This document shows positions 61,786 to 64,000 of a DNA stretch of 64,000 nucleotides, piece by piece. Both the position numbers and the translations under genes were made by a program. Position 1 is the first letter of the stretch. Every line of letters starts with the position of its first letter. The notes beneath the pieces are model-generated. The model had not been told where the DNA came from and did no database searches. It saw only the letters and a list, made by a program, of their open reading frames with translations. Source of the stretch: Lichenicoccus sp964246745. GTDB taxonomy: Bacteria; Pseudomonadota; Alphaproteobacteria; Acetobacterales; Acetobacteraceae. The stretch spans positions 124,001-188,000 of the forward strand of contig CAXTRK010000001.1 of the NCBI GenBank assembly GCA_964246745.1, in the 5' to 3' direction.

Positions 61786-62007
61786 ATGACGCGGATGCCT
61801 GAAAAATCAGTAAACGACGCAGGCGGCCTGAGCGGCCGGTTTCGCGCGCAGGTTCAACCCGGTCTGTGGGTCATCCACCCGTCGCATCCCGAATGGGGGC
61901 CAGGGCAGGTGCAGTCGGCGATCGGCGCGCGCGTGACGGTCAATTTCGAGCATCGTGGCAAGGTTCTGATCAACGCTGCCCTGGTCGACCTGGAAATTCA
62001 GCCTTAA
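61786..62007 (+). CDS. DUF3553 domain protein
   Basis: A 73-residue protein dominated by the DUF3553 domain (GLWVIHPSHPEWGPGQVQSAIGARVTVNFEHRGKVLINAALV), a small beta fold related to domains seen in transcription-repair proteins. Function is unknown. ATG 61786 or 61795 could be the start. It is divergent from cheA (41 bases between starts) and lies nine bases upstream of moaA on the same strand. Confidence 0.8.
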   Translation: MTRMPEKSVNDAGGLSGRFRAQVQPGLWVIHPSHPEWGPGQVQSAIGARVTVNFEHRGKVLINAALVDLEIQP

Positions 62008-62016
62008 TGAGAAGCG

Positions 62017-63030
62017 ATGCATGAGCCAGTGATCGATCCGTTCGGCCGCAAGATCGACTACCTGCGCGTGTCCGTGACGGATCGTTGCGATATGCGCTGC
62101 GTCTATTGCATGGCCGAGGAGATGATCTTTCTCCCCAGGCGTGATGTGCTCAGTTTCGCGGAACTGGAGCGGCTGTGCGGCGCCTTCATACAGTCCGGCG
62201 TGCGCCGCATGCGCATCACCGGCGGCGAACCGCTGGTGCGTCACGGCGTGATCGACTTCATCGCGCGTCTCGGCGGCTGGCTTGGCCAAGATGAGGGATG
62301 GGCTGGCCTGGACGAGTTGACCCTGACCACAAACGGCAGCCGGCTTGGCGAGCATGCGGAGGCGCTGCGCAAAGCCGGAGTGCGGCGTATCAACGTCAGT
62401 CTCGACACGCTTGATGCGGGGCGCTTCACTTCCGTCACCCGCATTGGCGGCCTCGGACGCACTCTTGACGGCATTGCCGCCGCGCGCAAGGCGGGGCTCG
62501 CCGTGCGGATCAACACGGTCGCCATGCGCGGGGTGAACGAAGACGAATTCGACACCCTGATCGCGTGGTGCGGGCGGATCGGGGCGGATCTCTGCCTGAT
62601 CGAGACCATGCCGATGGGCGACACCGGCGAGGACCGCACGGACCGCTATCTCCCTCTGTCCCTGGTGCGCGCGCGACTGGCGCAGCGCTGGACGTTGCGG
62701 GACATATCGGATCGCACCGCCGGTCCCGCGCGCTATGTGCGGATCGCCGAGACCGGACAACGGCTCGGCTTCATTACGCCGATGACGCATAATTTCTGCG
62801 AGAGCTGCAACCGTGTGCGTCTGAGTTGCACCGGCACGCTCTATATGTGTCTGGGCCAGGACGACGCAGCGGATCTGCGCGCGCCGCTTCGCGACGGAGC
62901 AAGCGACGCGGAGCTTCTCGATGCGATCCGGCTGGCGATCGCGCGCAAGCCTAAAGGGCATGATTTCGTCATCGGCCGGCGCGGCGAGGCACGCGGCGTC
63001 TCGCGTCACATGAGTGCGACCGGCGGCTAG
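62017..63030 (+). CDS. moaA: GTP 3',8-cyclase MoaA
   Basis: A 337-residue radical SAM enzyme for the first step of molybdenum cofactor synthesis. The N-terminal cluster motif is CDMRCVYC near residue 24. The GGEP motif is in RITGGEPL. The C-terminal cluster Cys are in NFCESCNRVRLSCTGTLYMCLG (CX2CX13C), and the essential Gly-Gly end is present (SATGG). Downstream moaC or other moa genes are not in the window. The gene converges with gshA, four bases apart. Confidence 0.95.
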   Translation: MHEPVIDPFGRKIDYLRVSVTDRCDMRCVYCMAEEMIFLPRRDVLSFAELERLCGAFIQSGVRRMRITGGEPLVRHGVIDFIARLGGWLGQDEGWAGLDELTLTTNGSRLGEHAEALRKAGVRRINVSLDTLDAGRFTSVTRIGGLGRTLDGIAAARKAGLAVRINTVAMRGVNEDEFDTLIAWCGRIGADLCLIETMPMGDTGEDRTDRYLPLSLVRARLAQRWTLRDISDRTAGPARYVRIAETGQRLGFITPMTHNFCESCNRVRLSCTGTLYMCLGQDDAADLRAPLRDGASDAELLDAIRLAIARKPKGHDFVIGRRGEARGVSRHMSATGG

Positions 63031-63034
63031 AAGC

Positions 63035-64000
63035 TCAGATCCGCGCTTCCGCCCAGATGCGTGAGGTGTCGCCCTGCCAGGCGCCGTGATAGCGCGCCAG
63101 CCACTGTTCCGCCTGAACCGGAGCGCCTGCTGTGATCGCTTGCAGCGGCTCCAGGTAGCGGCGCTCGTCCAGGCCGGACGCGTCCTGGCGGTTGCGTGCC
63201 CGAAGCCCGTCGACAGCGATGGCCACGATGTCCCGCGCGAGGTCACGCACCATGCCTCGCCCCCAGCCGGCAGCCAGCCCGTCGCGCGGCACGCGGGCGC
63301 GCAGGTCCGCGTAGTCCTGCCACGGACGCTGCCGCACCAGCGCAGACGCCGCCGCCAAGGAGGCCGGGTCGTAGAGCAGCCCGACCCAGAGTGCCGACTG
63401 CGCCTGCATCATTGCCGGACTGCCGGCGTCGGCGCCGCGCATCTCCAGGAAGCGCTTCAGCCGCACGTCGGTAAACACCGTGGTCAGATGGTCATCGAAG
63501 TCGCCAAGGGTGGGAACGAGGCCGGCGAGTTTCGGCTCGTCTCCCGACAGCCAGCGACGGAAGGAGAGGCCGGCTGCATCGATCAGGCCGCCGTTGCGGC
63601 TCGCGAAATACATCGGCACATCGAGCGCCCAGTCCACGAAGCGCTCGAAGCCGAAGCCTTCCTCAAAGAACAAGGCGGGCATTCCGGAGCGGGCATTGTC
63701 GGTGTCGGTCCAGACATGGGCGCGTCCCGACAGCAGGCCGTTCGGCTTGCCTTCGAGGAACGGCGAGTTGGCGAACAGCGCAGTCGAGACCGGCTGCAAG
63801 GCGAGTGCGACCTGCAGCTTGCGACGCATGTCGGCTTCGGAACCATAGTCCAGATTGACCTGCACCGTACAGGTGCGCTGCATCATGTCCAGACCCAGAG
63901 AGCCAACCTTGCTCATGTAGCGCCTCATGATCGCGTAGCGGCTCTTGGGCATCCAGGGCATCTGCGCGCGCGTGGCGGTGGGATGAAAGCCGAGCGGCGC
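63035..64000 (-). CDS. gshA: Glutamate-cysteine ligase (GshA), 3' part
   Basis: The visible 321 residues are the C-terminal part of a class II (plant/alphaproteobacterial type) glutamate-cysteine ligase, first step of glutathione synthesis. Family features are MPKSRYAIMRRYMSKVGSLGLDMMQRTCTVQVNLDYGSEADM, then FANSPFLEGKPNGLLSGRAHVW and LRWLSGDEPK-like segments. The frame stays open to the right edge (LGFHPTATRAQ precedes the first visible Met), so the gene continues beyond the window and the N-terminal part is not visible. Confidence 0.92.
   Translation of the reverse strand, partial: APLGFHPTATRAQMPWMPKSRYAIMRRYMSKVGSLGLDMMQRTCTVQVNLDYGSEADMRRKLQVALALQPVSTALFANSPFLEGKPNGLLSGRAHVWTDTDNARSGMPALFFEEGFGFERFVDWALDVPMYFASRNGGLIDAAGLSFRRWLSGDEPKLAGLVPTLGDFDDHLTTVFTDVRLKRFLEMRGADAGSPAMMQAQSALWVGLLYDPASLAAASALVRQRPWQDYADLRARVPRDGLAAGWGRGMVRDLARDIVAIAVDGLRARNRQDASGLDERRYLEPLQAITAGAPVQAEQWLARYHGAWQGDTSRIWAEARI

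Noticed and set aside
1..64000. CRISPR array, prophage or insertion sequence
   Set aside because: No regular spaced repeats, transposase, integrase or phage structural genes were found on either strand.

Overview
The window is chromosomal DNA from a high-GC alphaproteobacterium. The gene set points to Rhodospirillales, most likely Acetobacteraceae: FlbT/FlaF flagellar regulators, AddAB instead of RecBCD, a thioredoxin-reductase-like ferredoxin-NADP reductase, a Hint-domain protein of the type common in acetic-acid lineages, and a MaeB-type malic enzyme. This placement is an inference from gene content. No phage, IS element, CRISPR array or rRNA was seen. Genes are packed with many ATGA, GTGA or TGATG overlaps, and several starts are GTG or TTG.

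Layout. 1-5 kb: the 3' end of a GH13 glycosidase, a chemoreceptor on the minus strand, and two tandem class I aminotransferases. 5-7.5 kb: a small accessory patch with a DUF1003 membrane protein, a truncated copy of an acid-phosphatase-like gene, a DUF4160/DUF2442 pair, and the full-length acid-phosphatase-like gene, which has lost its catalytic residues. 7.5-17 kb: an alpha/beta hydrolase, a PLP decarboxylase, then on the minus strand glgC-glgA (glycogen) followed by pqiA-pqiB-pqiC and an AI-2E-type permease. 17-21 kb: ftsE-ftsX-ydcF-plsC (minus) divergent from a zinc-ribbon membrane protein. 21-30 kb: an MFS exporter divergent from a YfcE-type phosphodiesterase, a secreted amidase divergent from an AsmA-family protein, alr-dadA (alanine racemase/D-amino-acid dehydrogenase), and a ferredoxin-NADP reductase.

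30-41 kb is a plus-strand run: tsaE, murU, addB, addA, trxA, a Hint-domain protein and a ribokinase. The first five form a conserved alphaproteobacterial cluster, but the AmgK kinase normally found beside murU is absent. 41-45 kb holds flbT, flagellin and flaF, followed by a decayed sigma/anti-sigma locus in which a deletion has joined the 5' end of an ECF sigma gene to the 3' end of its NrsF (DUF1109) anti-sigma gene. 45-51 kb: a DnaJ-family/CbpM chaperone pair, a CPA1 antiporter, a large double-GT2 glycosyltransferase and a LolA-like lipoprotein, convergent with lipB. A tRNA-Leu(GAG) precedes maeB, then galU and a phosphomannomutase/phosphoglucomutase. 56.7-61.7 kb is a complete minus-strand chemotaxis operon, cheA-cheW-cheY-cheB-cheR. 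The window ends with a DUF3553 protein, moaA, and the 3' part of gshA.

Together the genes cover motility and chemotaxis, glycogen and sugar-nucleotide supply (glgC, glgA, galU, pgm), envelope maintenance (Pqi, FtsEX, PlsC, AsmA, LolA-like), recombinational repair, and cofactor biosynthesis. No wholly new multi-gene system is obvious. The most unusual items are the sigma/NrsF fusion scar, the apparent pseudo-phosphatase with its truncated duplicate flanking a DUF4160/DUF2442 pair, the Hint-protein/ribokinase coupling, the murU without amgK, and the CheA with a second CheW-like domain.
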